From NCBI GenBank assembly GCA_964585575.1, contig CAZPEM010000117.1, forward strand, positions 1-10,456: a stretch of 10,456 nt of DNA, given 5' to 3'. The position numbers and the translations under genes are program-made. The DNA is from UBA4655 sp964585575 (GTDB taxonomy: Bacteria > Planctomycetota > Planctomycetia > Pirellulales > UBA1268). Numbering within the stretch: the stretch's first letter is position 1; each line of letters begins with the position of its first letter. Shown piece after piece: positions 1-7,176 of the stretch. The notes under the pieces are model-generated. The model was given only the letters and a program-made list of their open reading frames with translations. It was not told where the DNA came from and searched no databases.

Positions 1-1119
<1,119 letters not shown>

Positions 1120-1128
1120 CTCGCCGCC

Positions 1129-1333
1129 AGTCGACCGTGAGCGGCACGGGCAGTCCCGAACCAGCAGAGTTGACCGTGAAGGGCTGCCCGTGCCCAGGAG
1201 CCGGCGTAGCTGACCAGCACAGGCAGGATGCCGGAGCGCCAGTCAGGTCCGAGTGAGCGGAGGCCCTGGAGGGCCGTAGCGAACGTCCGGCGATGGGCAC
1301 GGGCAGCCCCGAACCAGCACGGTTCACCAACCG
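1129..1333. repeat. Intergenic REP/BIME-like repeat with three alternating arms
   Basis: The gap between convergent fumC and the cupin gene has no credible gene. It holds a GC-rich motif three times. Arm A (1143-1166) and arm C (1296-1319) are direct copies, 23 of 24 bases identical. Arm B (1181-1195, gggctgcccgtgccc) is the exact reverse complement of 1295-1309 in arm C, and pairs with 1143-1156 in arm A with one G-T wobble. B can therefore form a 14-bp stem with A (24-nt loop) or a 15-bp stem with C, but not both. A short element, agtYgaccgtga, precedes arm A (1129) and arm B (1168) in direct orientation. Two further small hairpins are present: ggccct-gg-agggcc (1263-1276) and cggtt-cacc-aaccg (1320-1333). 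Position between gene 3' ends and alternating orientation resemble REP/BIME elements; no T-tract follows any stem. Family membership and genomic copy number are unknown from this window. Confidence 0.7.
1320..1333 (-). terminator. Possible hairpin terminator after the cupin gene
   Basis: A perfect 5-bp stem with a 4-nt loop (cggtt-cacc-aaccg) sits 3 nt beyond the cupin stop codon on the minus strand. No T-run follows, so it is not a classical intrinsic terminator; it may only mark the transcript 3' end or be part of the neighbouring repeat. Confidence 0.25.
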
Positions 1334-1336
1334 CGA

Positions 1337-1693
1337 TCAGAAAAACGTGTCGTCGTGCTCGTAGCCCGGCGCGCAGGTGCAGAGGAACACGAGCTCCTGC
1401 GGGCCGGTGTTGCGGATCGTGTGGCGGCCGCCGGGCGGGATCGCGATCGCGTCGCCGGGGCCCACGGTGCGGGTCTCGCCGTCGAGCGTCATCTCGGCCG
1501 TCCCATCGAGGATGTAGTAGATCTCCTCGGTGACGGCGTGGTGGTGGGGCGTCGTCGCGGCACCGACGGCAAGCCTCGCCTCGGCCAGGCTCTGTTTGCG
1601 GATCGACGAGTTGCGGTGGGCGAGGAGCTCGCGGATCGTGGAGCCGTCCTTCGTGGTGAAGGGCACGGTGTCACGGCGGTTGATCACGTCCAT
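1337..1693 (-). CDS. Single-domain cupin protein (118 aa), probable metal-binding
   Basis: This is a small one-domain cupin with both conserved motifs intact. Motif 1, G(x5)HxH(x4)E(x6)G, spans residues 44-64, with candidate metal ligands His50, His52 and Glu57. Motif 2, G(x5)PxG(x2)H(x3)N, spans residues 80-95, with His91 as fourth ligand. Such proteins bind a divalent metal and act as isomerases, dioxygenases, epimerases or ligand sensors; the substrate cannot be told from sequence, and single-domain cupins with complete motifs are functionally very mixed. The start chosen is the ATG at 1693, preceded by AAGGAG with a 9-nt gap. That ribosome site overlaps the last codons of rsmD, whose stop lies 4 nt upstream, so the two are almost certainly co-transcribed and perhaps translationally coupled. 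The same frame stays open far upstream, but that part lies antiframe within rsmD and is not coding. The C-terminal tail has two cysteines (CTC). Confidence 0.9.
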   Translation of the reverse strand: MDVINRRDTVPFTTKDGSTIRELLAHRNSSIRKQSLAEARLAVGAATTPHHHAVTEEIYYILDGTAEMTLDGETRTVGPGDAIAIPPGGRHTIRNTGPQELVFLCTCAPGYEHDDTFF

Positions 1694-1697
1694 CGTG

Positions 1698-2324
1698 TCA
1701 TGCTCCTTCGTGTTCGGCCCGCCAAAAGTAGAGGACGGCGGGGAGGATCTCGCGGCGGGTCCAGTTCGCGGGATCGGGCAGCTTCGCGGCGTCGAACGAG
1801 CCGTCGGATTCGACGACGATCGAGCTGCCGGCCGGCGCGGCCGCCTGGATCGCCGCGACGACCGCCAGGAGCGGGCCCTGCTCGGCCGCCTCGTCGGTGA
1901 AGAACCGCCACGGCGGGGAGATAAAGACCAGCCAGGGGAGCGAGCGGTCGAGCTCGGGCAGCCGGCGGGCCCAGACGAGCGAGTCGCCCCCACGGATGTC
2001 GGCGCGGTCCGCGATGCCGAACTGGCGGGCGGACGAACGGATCGCGTCGGCGGTGGGGAAATGCCGCTCCACGAAGAGGGCCTTGGCGGCACCACGGCTG
2101 ATCGCCTCGAAGCCGAGCGCGCCCGAGCCCGCGAAGAGGTCGATGGCCAACACCCCCTTCACCGCCGGCCCGAGCAGGTCGAAGAGCGTCTCGCGAACCC
2201 GGTCCTTCATCGGCCGCGTCCGGCCGCCCGGGGCGAACGCCAGCTTGCGGCCGCGAAGATCCCCCCCGGCGATCCGCGGCGGACTCGCCGCCTCGTCGGG
2301 CTGGGCCGCACCGGATTTTCTCAT
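1698..2324 (-). CDS. rsmD: RsmD-type 16S rRNA (guanine(966)-N2)-methyltransferase
   Basis: RsmD uses SAM to methylate N2 of G966 (E. coli numbering) in 16S rRNA on the small ribosomal subunit. At 208 residues it fits the family (about 190-200). The family hallmark RPMKDRVRETLFDLL is at residues 38-51, matching the usual RPTxDRVRExLFN. The SAM-binding motif I, DLFAGSGALGFEAISRGA, is at 62-79. The catalytic motif IV, normally DPPF or DPPY, reads SPPW at 136-139, an unusual first residue. The N-terminus (RIAGGDLRGRKL) is the standard beta-strand opening. The start at 2324 has only a weak GGAA upstream, and the candidate promoter lies so close that the mRNA may lack a leader. It is the first gene of a two-gene unit with the cupin and is divergent from the PPIase gene. 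Another member of the small RNA/DNA methyltransferase superfamily is possible but less likely given the RVRETLF block. Confidence 0.9.
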   Translation of the reverse strand: MRKSGAAQPDEAASPPRIAGGDLRGRKLAFAPGGRTRPMKDRVRETLFDLLGPAVKGVLAIDLFAGSGALGFEAISRGAAKALFVERHFPTADAIRSSARQFGIADRADIRGGDSLVWARRLPELDRSLPWLVFISPPWRFFTDEAAEQGPLLAVVAAIQAAAPAGSSIVVESDGSFDAAKLPDPANWTRREILPAVLYFWRAEHEGA

Positions 2325-2328
2325 CGTG

Positions 2329-2356
2329 ATTCCATTTCGAAGGAAGCGGTTCTCAA
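2329..2356 (-). promoter_or_regulatory. Candidate sigma70-type promoter for rsmD-cupin
   Basis: Read on the minus strand, TTGAGA (2356-2351, 5 of 6 to consensus) is followed after 16 nt by TGGAAT (2334-2329, 4 of 6). A start site 6-7 nt beyond would fall at about 2322-2323, at the rsmD start codon itself, implying a leaderless or nearly leaderless mRNA. The -35 box overlaps that of the opposing promoter. Inference from consensus only. Confidence 0.35.
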
Positions 2357-2379
2357 AACCCGCGAGGCAGCCCTATACT
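2350..2379 (+). promoter_or_regulatory. Candidate sigma70-type promoter for the PPIase gene
   Basis: TTCTCA (2350-2355, 4 of 6) and TATACT (2374-2379, 5 of 6) are separated by 18 nt. Transcription would begin near 2386, while the ATG is at 2387, so the transcript would be leaderless. In agreement, no Shine-Dalgarno sequence lies in the usual place before this ATG. An imperfect inverted repeat, gcggtt-ctcaa-aacccgc (2346-2363), covers the shared -35 area and could be an operator. Confidence 0.4.
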
Positions 2380-2386
2380 CCCACGC

Positions 2387-3544
2387 ATGATACCTCCACG
2401 CCTGCGACCCGTGCTCGTGACGACCTGCCTGGTGATCGTGTCGGGGACGGCCATGGCCCAGCCCGCCGCGGCGCCGCAGGTCGAGTCGAAGATCGATCCC
2501 ACCGTCAATCCCGCGAAGGCGAAGGCCGATTTCGAGGCCGCCTCGAAGGCGATGCGGGATCTCGTCGCGCGGCTGACGACGCTCCAGGCCGACTACCAGA
2601 AGCCGGGTAGCGACAAGGCGAAGATCGAGGCCGAGTTCAACGCCGAGCAGGCGAAGGGTCAGGCCCTGGGCGAATCGCTCGAGACCTCGGCCGTGGCCCT
2701 CGCGATGGTGTCGCCGAAGGATGCCGAGGCCCGCGAGGTGGCGACCGCCGTCATCGCCGCCTCGCTCGACTCCGACGATCCACTCAAGGCCCTCAGGCTC
2801 GCCGAGCTGCTCGATGGCGCGAAGGCCGGGAGCGTCGACATCTCGCTCCTGGCCGCCGCGGCCTGTCTGGCGACATCGCGGCTCGACGAGTCCGAAGCCT
2901 GGCTCGTGAAGGCGACCGCGGCCGGCGCCGACAAGAAGCGGCTCTCGGAGCTCACCGAGGCGATCGCCCAGAGCCGGCCCAAGGCGAAGCAGGAGATGGC
3001 GAAGCGGGAGGCGGAGGCCAAGGCCGACGACCTGCCACGCGTGAAGCTCTCGACGTCGAAGGGGGACATCGTCGTCGAACTCTTCGAGAACGAGGCTCCC
3101 AACACCGTCGCCAATTTTCTCTCGCTCGTGTCGAAGGGCTTCTACGACGGCACGCCGTTCCACCGGGTCATCGGCGGATTCATGGCCCAGGGAGGCGATC
3201 CCACCGGCACGGGCACCGGCGGGCCCGGCCACGCGATCGCCTGCGAGTGCGGCAAGCCGGATGCCCGGCTCCACTTCCTCGGCTCGCTCTCGATGGCCCA
3301 CGCGGGCAAGGATACCGGCGGCTCGCAATTCTTCCTGACGTTTCGTCCGACGGAGCATCTCGACGGCAAGCACACCGTCTTCGGCCGCGTGATTGAGGGA
3401 TTCGACGTTCTGCCGAAGCTCGTGCGGACCGAAGGACGCCGCGGCGGAGGTGCGGCTCCCGACCGGATCGTGAAGGCGGAGGTGATCCGCAAGCGGCCCC
3501 ACGCCTACGAGCCGAAGACGCTGCCCGATCCGCGGAAGCGGTAG
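2387..3544 (+). CDS. Secreted cyclophilin-type peptidyl-prolyl cis-trans isomerase with helical N-terminal region
   Basis: The protein (385 aa) should speed proline isomerisation during folding of exported proteins. A Sec-type signal peptide is visible: basic start (RLR), hydrophobic residues 9-20 and a likely signal peptidase I cut after AMA (24). Residues 40-215 are Ala/Lys/Glu-rich and helical, with a stretch resembling TPR-like helices (about 115-195). The cyclophilin domain covers about 217-370. Active-site residues expected from human CypA are present: FHR with Arg260, Phe265, Gln268 (MAQGGD), Gln314-Phe315-Phe316 (GGSQFF) and His329 (LDGKH). The CypA tryptophan that binds cyclosporin is His324 here, as in many bacterial enzymes. 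The insert CECGKPDARLHFLGSLSMAH (286-305) carries two cysteines and is, from memory, characteristic of planctomycete homologues. The tail is basic. The ATG chosen gives a proper signal peptide but lacks a Shine-Dalgarno. It converges with the SDR gene. Confidence 0.93.
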   Translation: MIPPRLRPVLVTTCLVIVSGTAMAQPAAAPQVESKIDPTVNPAKAKADFEAASKAMRDLVARLTTLQADYQKPGSDKAKIEAEFNAEQAKGQALGESLETSAVALAMVSPKDAEAREVATAVIAASLDSDDPLKALRLAELLDGAKAGSVDISLLAAAACLATSRLDESEAWLVKATAAGADKKRLSELTEAIAQSRPKAKQEMAKREAEAKADDLPRVKLSTSKGDIVVELFENEAPNTVANFLSLVSKGFYDGTPFHRVIGGFMAQGGDPTGTGTGGPGHAIACECGKPDARLHFLGSLSMAHAGKDTGGSQFFLTFRPTEHLDGKHTVFGRVIEGFDVLPKLVRTEGRRGGGAAPDRIVKAEVIRKRPHAYEPKTLPDPRKR

Positions 3545-3551
3545 CTTTGCA

Positions 3552-3576
3552 GATCCGCGAAAACAATGCGCGGATC
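3552..3576. terminator. Hairpin between convergent PPIase and SDR genes
   Basis: gatccgcg and cgcggatc form a perfect 8-bp stem around a 9-nt A-rich loop, 7 nt past the PPIase stop and 15 nt past the SDR stop on the other strand. Further copies of cgcggat follow at about 3597-3603. No T-run follows on either strand, so termination is inferred from position and symmetry only. Confidence 0.5.
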
Positions 3577-3591
3577 CACGGCCGCTTCGGA

Positions 3592-5094
3592 TCAACCGCG
3601 GATGGCCGCCTTCGCGATGCCCGCGAGCATGCCGCGAAACACCAGTTCGTGCAGCGGCCAGATCGCATACCAGTAGGCGAGGCCGCCGAGCCCCTTGGGA
3701 TCGAAGATCGCGGTCTGGTGGATCGTCGTGTCGCCGTCCCGCGGGATCACCTCGAATTCGAGCCACCCGCGACCGGGCATCTTCATCTCCGCCGCGAGTC
3801 GTAGCCTCCTCGGCGGTTCGCACACATCCACCTTCCAGCAGTCGAGCGTGTCGCCGACCGCAAGCCGGTGCGGGTCACGACGGCCGCGGCTCATGCCCGG
3901 ACCACCGACGAGCGTGTCCATCCAGCCGCGGAGGCCCCACAGCCAATCGAAGGCGTACCAGCCGTGGTCGCCGCCGATCCGTTCGATCGCCGCGAACGCC
4001 CGCTCCGGCTCTACCGACACCACGGCGATGCGGTGGTCGATGAGCCTCGCTCCCTCGGCCCGGCCGCCATATCGCTGCATCGAGGATCGCTGAATTGCCA
4101 CAGCGGCGTCGGCGGCCCGCGACTCGAACTCGTCGGCCCAGTGCCGGCCGGCGAACGCCGCATCTTCCGTTCGGATCGCCGCGGCCACCGCGTGCTCGAG
4201 GTCGAGAGGCCGGATCGGGAAGGCCTCGAGTGCCGCACGGCTCGTCACAACCGTCGGGTTCTTGAGGCCGTCGATCAGCTTCCGTCCCACCTTCGAGTAC
4301 CTCGGGGCCACGAGTTTCAGCCACAGGCTCGAGAGCCGCGGCGTGAGCACCGGCACGGGGATCATGAGGCGGCTCAGGCCCCGCTGTCGGGCGTACTCCT
4401 GCATGATAGCGCCATAGCTCACTTCGTCCGGTCCCCCGATCTCGAAAATCCTCGATTCCCCGGCCGAAAGCTCGATCGAGGCTGCAAGGTAGGCGACCAC
4501 GTCATCGATCGCGATCGGCTGGGTGGGCGTGGCGAGCCAGGCCGGGCAGATCATCACCGGCAGCCGCTCGACGAGCGTCCGCACGAGATCGAACGAGAAG
4601 CTCCCCGGGCCGATCACGATCGAAGCCCGCAGTTCGATGACGTCGAACGACGACGAGGCCGCCGCGGCCCGAAGGATCGCCCCCACCTCGTGGCGGCTTC
4701 GCAGGTGGGCCGACAGCCGGTCGTCGTCGGCGCCGAGGCCGCCGAGGTAGACGATCCGCCGCACGCCCCCGGCCCGCGCCGCCGCTGCGAACCGCTCGGC
4801 GGCGAGACGGTCGGCCCGCTCGAAGTCCACGCCCGACTCCATCGAGTGGACCATCCAGTAGGCGGCCTCGATCCCGGCACACGCCGAGGCGAGCGAGGCC
4901 TCGTCGGTGGCGTCCCCCTGCACGATCTCAAGCCGCGCTGCGGGAACGCCCGTCTCCGCGACGATCCTTTCGGCCTTCTGTCGGAACGCATCCGGACGTC
5001 GGACCATGCACCGGACCGAGTGGCCCCGCCGCAGCAGCTCGGGAAGGAGGCAGCCGCCGACGTAGCCCGTCGCGCCGGTGAGGAGAACGTTCAT
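3592..5094 (-). CDS. SDR-family NAD(P)-binding oxidoreductase with C-terminal DUF2867 domain
   Basis: This 500-residue protein has an atypical short-chain dehydrogenase/NmrA-like Rossmann domain at about 1-300 and a DUF2867 domain at about 350-495, the architecture of E. coli YbjT (476 aa). The nucleotide-binding motif GATGYVG is at 7-13, followed by the second-strand VRRP (31-34), which suggests NADP(H). The loop YLGGLGADDDRLSAHLRSRHEVG (116-138) replaces the classical YxxxK catalytic pair, so a dehydrogenase reaction is not assured; relatives are often nucleotide sensors or bind isoprenoid/ubiquinone-like ligands. The C-terminal part has the DWLWGLRGWMDTLVGGPG and GRGWLEFE stretches typical of DUF2867, a START-like fold. 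The start at 5094 lies 1 nt after the stop of the metallopeptidase gene, with no clear Shine-Dalgarno, which points to translational coupling. Substrate and physiological role are unknown. Confidence 0.88.
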   Translation of the reverse strand: MNVLLTGATGYVGGCLLPELLRRGHSVRCMVRRPDAFRQKAERIVAETGVPAARLEIVQGDATDEASLASACAGIEAAYWMVHSMESGVDFERADRLAAERFAAAARAGGVRRIVYLGGLGADDDRLSAHLRSRHEVGAILRAAAASSSFDVIELRASIVIGPGSFSFDLVRTLVERLPVMICPAWLATPTQPIAIDDVVAYLAASIELSAGESRIFEIGGPDEVSYGAIMQEYARQRGLSRLMIPVPVLTPRLSSLWLKLVAPRYSKVGRKLIDGLKNPTVVTSRAALEAFPIRPLDLEHAVAAAIRTEDAAFAGRHWADEFESRAADAAVAIQRSSMQRYGGRAEGARLIDHRIAVVSVEPERAFAAIERIGGDHGWYAFDWLWGLRGWMDTLVGGPGMSRGRRDPHRLAVGDTLDCWKVDVCEPPRRLRLAAEMKMPGRGWLEFEVIPRDGDTTIHQTAIFDPKGLGGLAYWYAIWPLHELVFRGMLAGIAKAAIRG

Positions 5095-5095
5095 G

Positions 5096-5956
5096 TCAGG
5101 GCGAGTCGACCTCGAAGGCCTCGTCCATGAGGAGCGGATCGCCCTTCTTCAGGCCGTACATGAACCACCGCACCCGCTGCTCGCTCGTGCCGTGCGTGAA
5201 GGCGTCGGGCACGACGTAGCCCTGCGACATCTTCTGGATCCTGTCGTCACCGATCGCCGCGGCGGCGTTGACCGCCTCGCGGACGTCGTCCTCGTCGATG
5301 ATGCCGCCGTAGCGGGCCATGTGGTGGGCCCAGACGCCGGCGAGGAAGTCGGCCTGCAGCTCCATCCGCACCGAGTACTTGTTGTATTCCTTCTCGGAGA
5401 GCCGCGGCCGCAGCCTTTGCACCTTGTCGGCGATGCCGAGCTGGTTTTGGACATGATGGCCGATCTCGTGGGCGATGACGTAAGCCTGCGCGAAGTCGCC
5501 CGGCGCCCCGAAGCGGCGCTTCAGCTCCTCGTAGAACGCGAGGTCGATGTAGACCTTCCGGTCGAGCGGGCAGTAGAAGGGCCCGGCGGCGGCGGTCGCG
5601 AAGCCGCAGGCGCTCTTCACCTGTCCCGAGAAAAGAACGAGTGTCGGCGGGACGTAACGACTCTTGAAGGCCTTGGGGAAGAGCTTGCCCCAGATGTCCT
5701 CGTTGTCGGCGAGCACGACGGAGACGAACTGCTTCATCTCGTCGTTGGCCTCGGGACCTGCCGGCTGTTTTTGTGCCGCAGGCTTCTCGCCGGCGAGATC
5801 GGCCGCGATCCGCGGCGCCGCCTTCGGGTCCACCCCGAGCAACAGAAGCGCCGCCACGAGCAGGATCGAAAGCAGCCCGCCCCCCGCCACCATCTGCGGC
5901 GACACCCGCCGCCGATCCTCGACGTTCTCGCTCTGCCGACGCCCTTCCCAACGCAT
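5096..5956 (-). CDS. Membrane-anchored neutral zinc metallopeptidase (YpfJ/PF04228 family)
   Basis: The N-terminus MRWEGRRQSENVEDRR nearly matches that of E. coli YpfJ, which fixes the start at 5956; AGGGAG lies 7 nt upstream of it (5969-5964). The frame runs further upstream but that stretch lacks family similarity. One transmembrane helix (about 22-42) follows a basic segment, so residues beyond about 45 should be periplasmic. After a Pro/Ala/Lys linker comes the peptidase domain (about 75-280) with the zinc site HEIGH at 163-167 and the likely third ligand Glu199 in the conserved MELQADFLAGVW block. Cys117 (SACG) and Cys129 (FYCP) form a conserved, probably disulfide-bonded pair. The C-terminal block THGTSEQRVRWFMYGL is also conserved in the family. 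The 286-residue length is normal. Cellular substrates of this family are not known to me. It is the promoter-proximal gene of the unit with the SDR gene and divergent from the DNA methyltransferase. Confidence 0.93.
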   Translation of the reverse strand: MRWEGRRQSENVEDRRRVSPQMVAGGGLLSILLVAALLLLGVDPKAAPRIAADLAGEKPAAQKQPAGPEANDEMKQFVSVVLADNEDIWGKLFPKAFKSRYVPPTLVLFSGQVKSACGFATAAAGPFYCPLDRKVYIDLAFYEELKRRFGAPGDFAQAYVIAHEIGHHVQNQLGIADKVQRLRPRLSEKEYNKYSVRMELQADFLAGVWAHHMARYGGIIDEDDVREAVNAAAAIGDDRIQKMSQGYVVPDAFTHGTSEQRVRWFMYGLKKGDPLLMDEAFEVDSP

Positions 5957-6134
5957 CTCGATTCTCCCTGCGATCCTGCCCCATGCCCGTCCGGGCTCTT
6001 CCGGATCGCCCGCGAACGGCATGGACGCTGCGGACAGTGTACGGGGCCACCGCCCGGCGAGAAAGCAACCGGCTCCCCTTTCCGATTCCGTGGCCGAGAC
6101 ACCACAATCAGCGTCCCCCATGGAGGAATTTCCG

Positions 6135-7037
6135 ATGCCGCTCGATCTCGGCCGCGTCCACCGTGGCGATTGCCTCGAGCTGTTTCGCCATCTTCCCGAC
6201 GGCTCGGTCCACCTCGCCTTCGCCGACCCTCCGTTCAACATCGGCTACGACTACGACGCCTACGACGACCGTCGCTCCTCCGGCGACTACCTCGACTGGT
6301 CGCGACGCTGGATGAAGGAAGTCGTCCGCGTGCTCGTGCCCGACGGCACCTTCTGGCTGGCGATCGGCGACGAGTACGCCGCGGAGCTCAAGGTGATGGC
6401 GACGAGGGAGCTGGGGCTCACCTGCCGCAGCTGGGTCGTTTGGTACTACACCTTCGGCGTCAACTGCCGGCAGAAGTTCAGCCGCTCCCACGCGCACCTG
6501 TTTCATCTGGTGAAGGATCCGAACCGTTTCACGTTCGAGACGGAGAGCATCCGCGTGCCGAGCGCCCGCGAGCTCGTCTACGGCGATCGGCGAGCGAACC
6601 CGTCGGGCCGGCTTCCCGACGACACCTGGATCCTCCGGCCACAGGACCTGCCCGAGGGCTTTTCGGCCGACGAGGACACCTGGTACTTCCCGCGGGTCTG
6701 CGGCACGTTCGCCGAGCGGAGCGGCTGGCACGGCTGCCAGATGCCGGAGCAGCTGCTCGGCCGGATCATCCGCGCCAGCAGCCGCGCCGGGGAAGTCGTG
6801 TTCGACCCGTTCGGAGGCAGCGGCACGACGCTTGCCGTGGCGAAGAAGCTCGAACGGTCGTTCCTCGGATTCGAGCTCTCGGAGCAGTACGCGGCGCGGA
6901 TCGCCGAGCGGCTCGCCACGATCCGTCCGGGCGACCCTCTCGAAGGCGCCCCCGAGCCGCTCAAGAGCGCCCCCGCCACGAAGGACGGCCGCCGGCTTCG
7001 CCAGAAACGCACCGTCGCCCGCGGAAAAAAGAGGTAG
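6135..7037 (+). CDS. Solitary beta-class DNA methyltransferase (N6-adenine or N4-cytosine)
   Basis: This is a SAM-dependent DNA amino-methyltransferase of 300 residues. The catalytic motif IV, DPPFNIGYDY (31-40), precedes the SAM-binding motif I, FDPFGGSGTT (223-232), the order that defines the beta class; the same class includes CcrM and HinfI-type enzymes. DPPF slightly favours N6-adenine over N4-cytosine. QMPEQLLGRII before motif I and the FLGFELSEQYA block after it match the family. The central target-recognition area (about 130-200) cannot be read for specificity. The C-terminus is a basic tail (KDGRRLRQKR...GKKR) that may bind DNA. The start at 6135 has GGAGGA 7 nt before it; an in-frame ATG at 6120 has no such site. 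No restriction endonuclease or modification partner is adjacent, so it is an orphan methylase and may act in regulation or chromosome replication; lineage-wide conservation would decide this. Confidence 0.88.
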   Translation: MPLDLGRVHRGDCLELFRHLPDGSVHLAFADPPFNIGYDYDAYDDRRSSGDYLDWSRRWMKEVVRVLVPDGTFWLAIGDEYAAELKVMATRELGLTCRSWVVWYYTFGVNCRQKFSRSHAHLFHLVKDPNRFTFETESIRVPSARELVYGDRRANPSGRLPDDTWILRPQDLPEGFSADEDTWYFPRVCGTFAERSGWHGCQMPEQLLGRIIRASSRAGEVVFDPFGGSGTTLAVAKKLERSFLGFELSEQYAARIAERLATIRPGDPLEGAPEPLKSAPATKDGRRLRQKRTVARGKKR

Positions 7038-7063
7038 CCGCGGGGTGGCCCTCGCGACGGGGC

Positions 7064-7093
7064 TTGCCTTCGGAACGATCCCGAACCGATAAA
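7064..7093 (+). promoter_or_regulatory. Candidate promoter for epimerase-scpB
   Basis: TTGCCT (7064-7069, 4 of 6) and GATAAA (7088-7093, 4 of 6) with an 18-nt spacer precede the epimerase start by about 80 nt. The short AT-rich patch GATAAAAC stands out locally. Weak evidence; read-through from the methyltransferase gene is equally possible. Confidence 0.3.
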
Positions 7094-7176
7094 ACGTTGT
7101 CCTCCGTTCCGCGGGCTTCCGTATGACGGTGAGCCCGAACTCGCACGACGAACCCGCCCCCTTCCCTGGAGCCCTC

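Noticed and set aside
1143..1319. CRISPR array
   Set aside because: Only two direct copies with a long uneven gap and an inverted copy; no regular spacing and no cas genes.
1120..1336. Insertion sequence or gene remnant between fumC and the cupin
   Set aside because: No transposase-like frame, target-site duplication or protein similarity is visible; only the short inverted/direct arms are supported.
1694..2095. N-terminal extension of the cupin frame
   Set aside because: It lies out of frame inside rsmD, is Ser/Arg/Pro-rich, and the cupin has its own ribosome site and ATG at 1693.
5664..6134. Upstream extension of the methyltransferase frame, and the ATG at 6120
   Set aside because: The extension is antisense to the peptidase; the ATG at 6135 has GGAGGA at ideal spacing, and residue context before it is not conserved.
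5957..6134. Promoters in the peptidase/methyltransferase divergent gap
   Set aside because: The gap must hold them, but the best boxes (TTCCGA-17-CACAAT on plus; TTGCTT-19-TACACT on minus) match consensus too poorly to call.
5957..6241. 95-residue upstream extension of the metallopeptidase
   Set aside because: YpfJ homologues begin with MRWxGRR; the extension overlaps the divergent methyltransferase gene and resembles no family sequence.
5078..7126. A very long plus-strand open frame (682 codons) overlapping the metallopeptidase and methyltransferase genes
   Set aside because: It is Arg/Pro-rich low-complexity translation antisense or out of frame to two well-recognised genes; typical shadow frame in GC-rich DNA.
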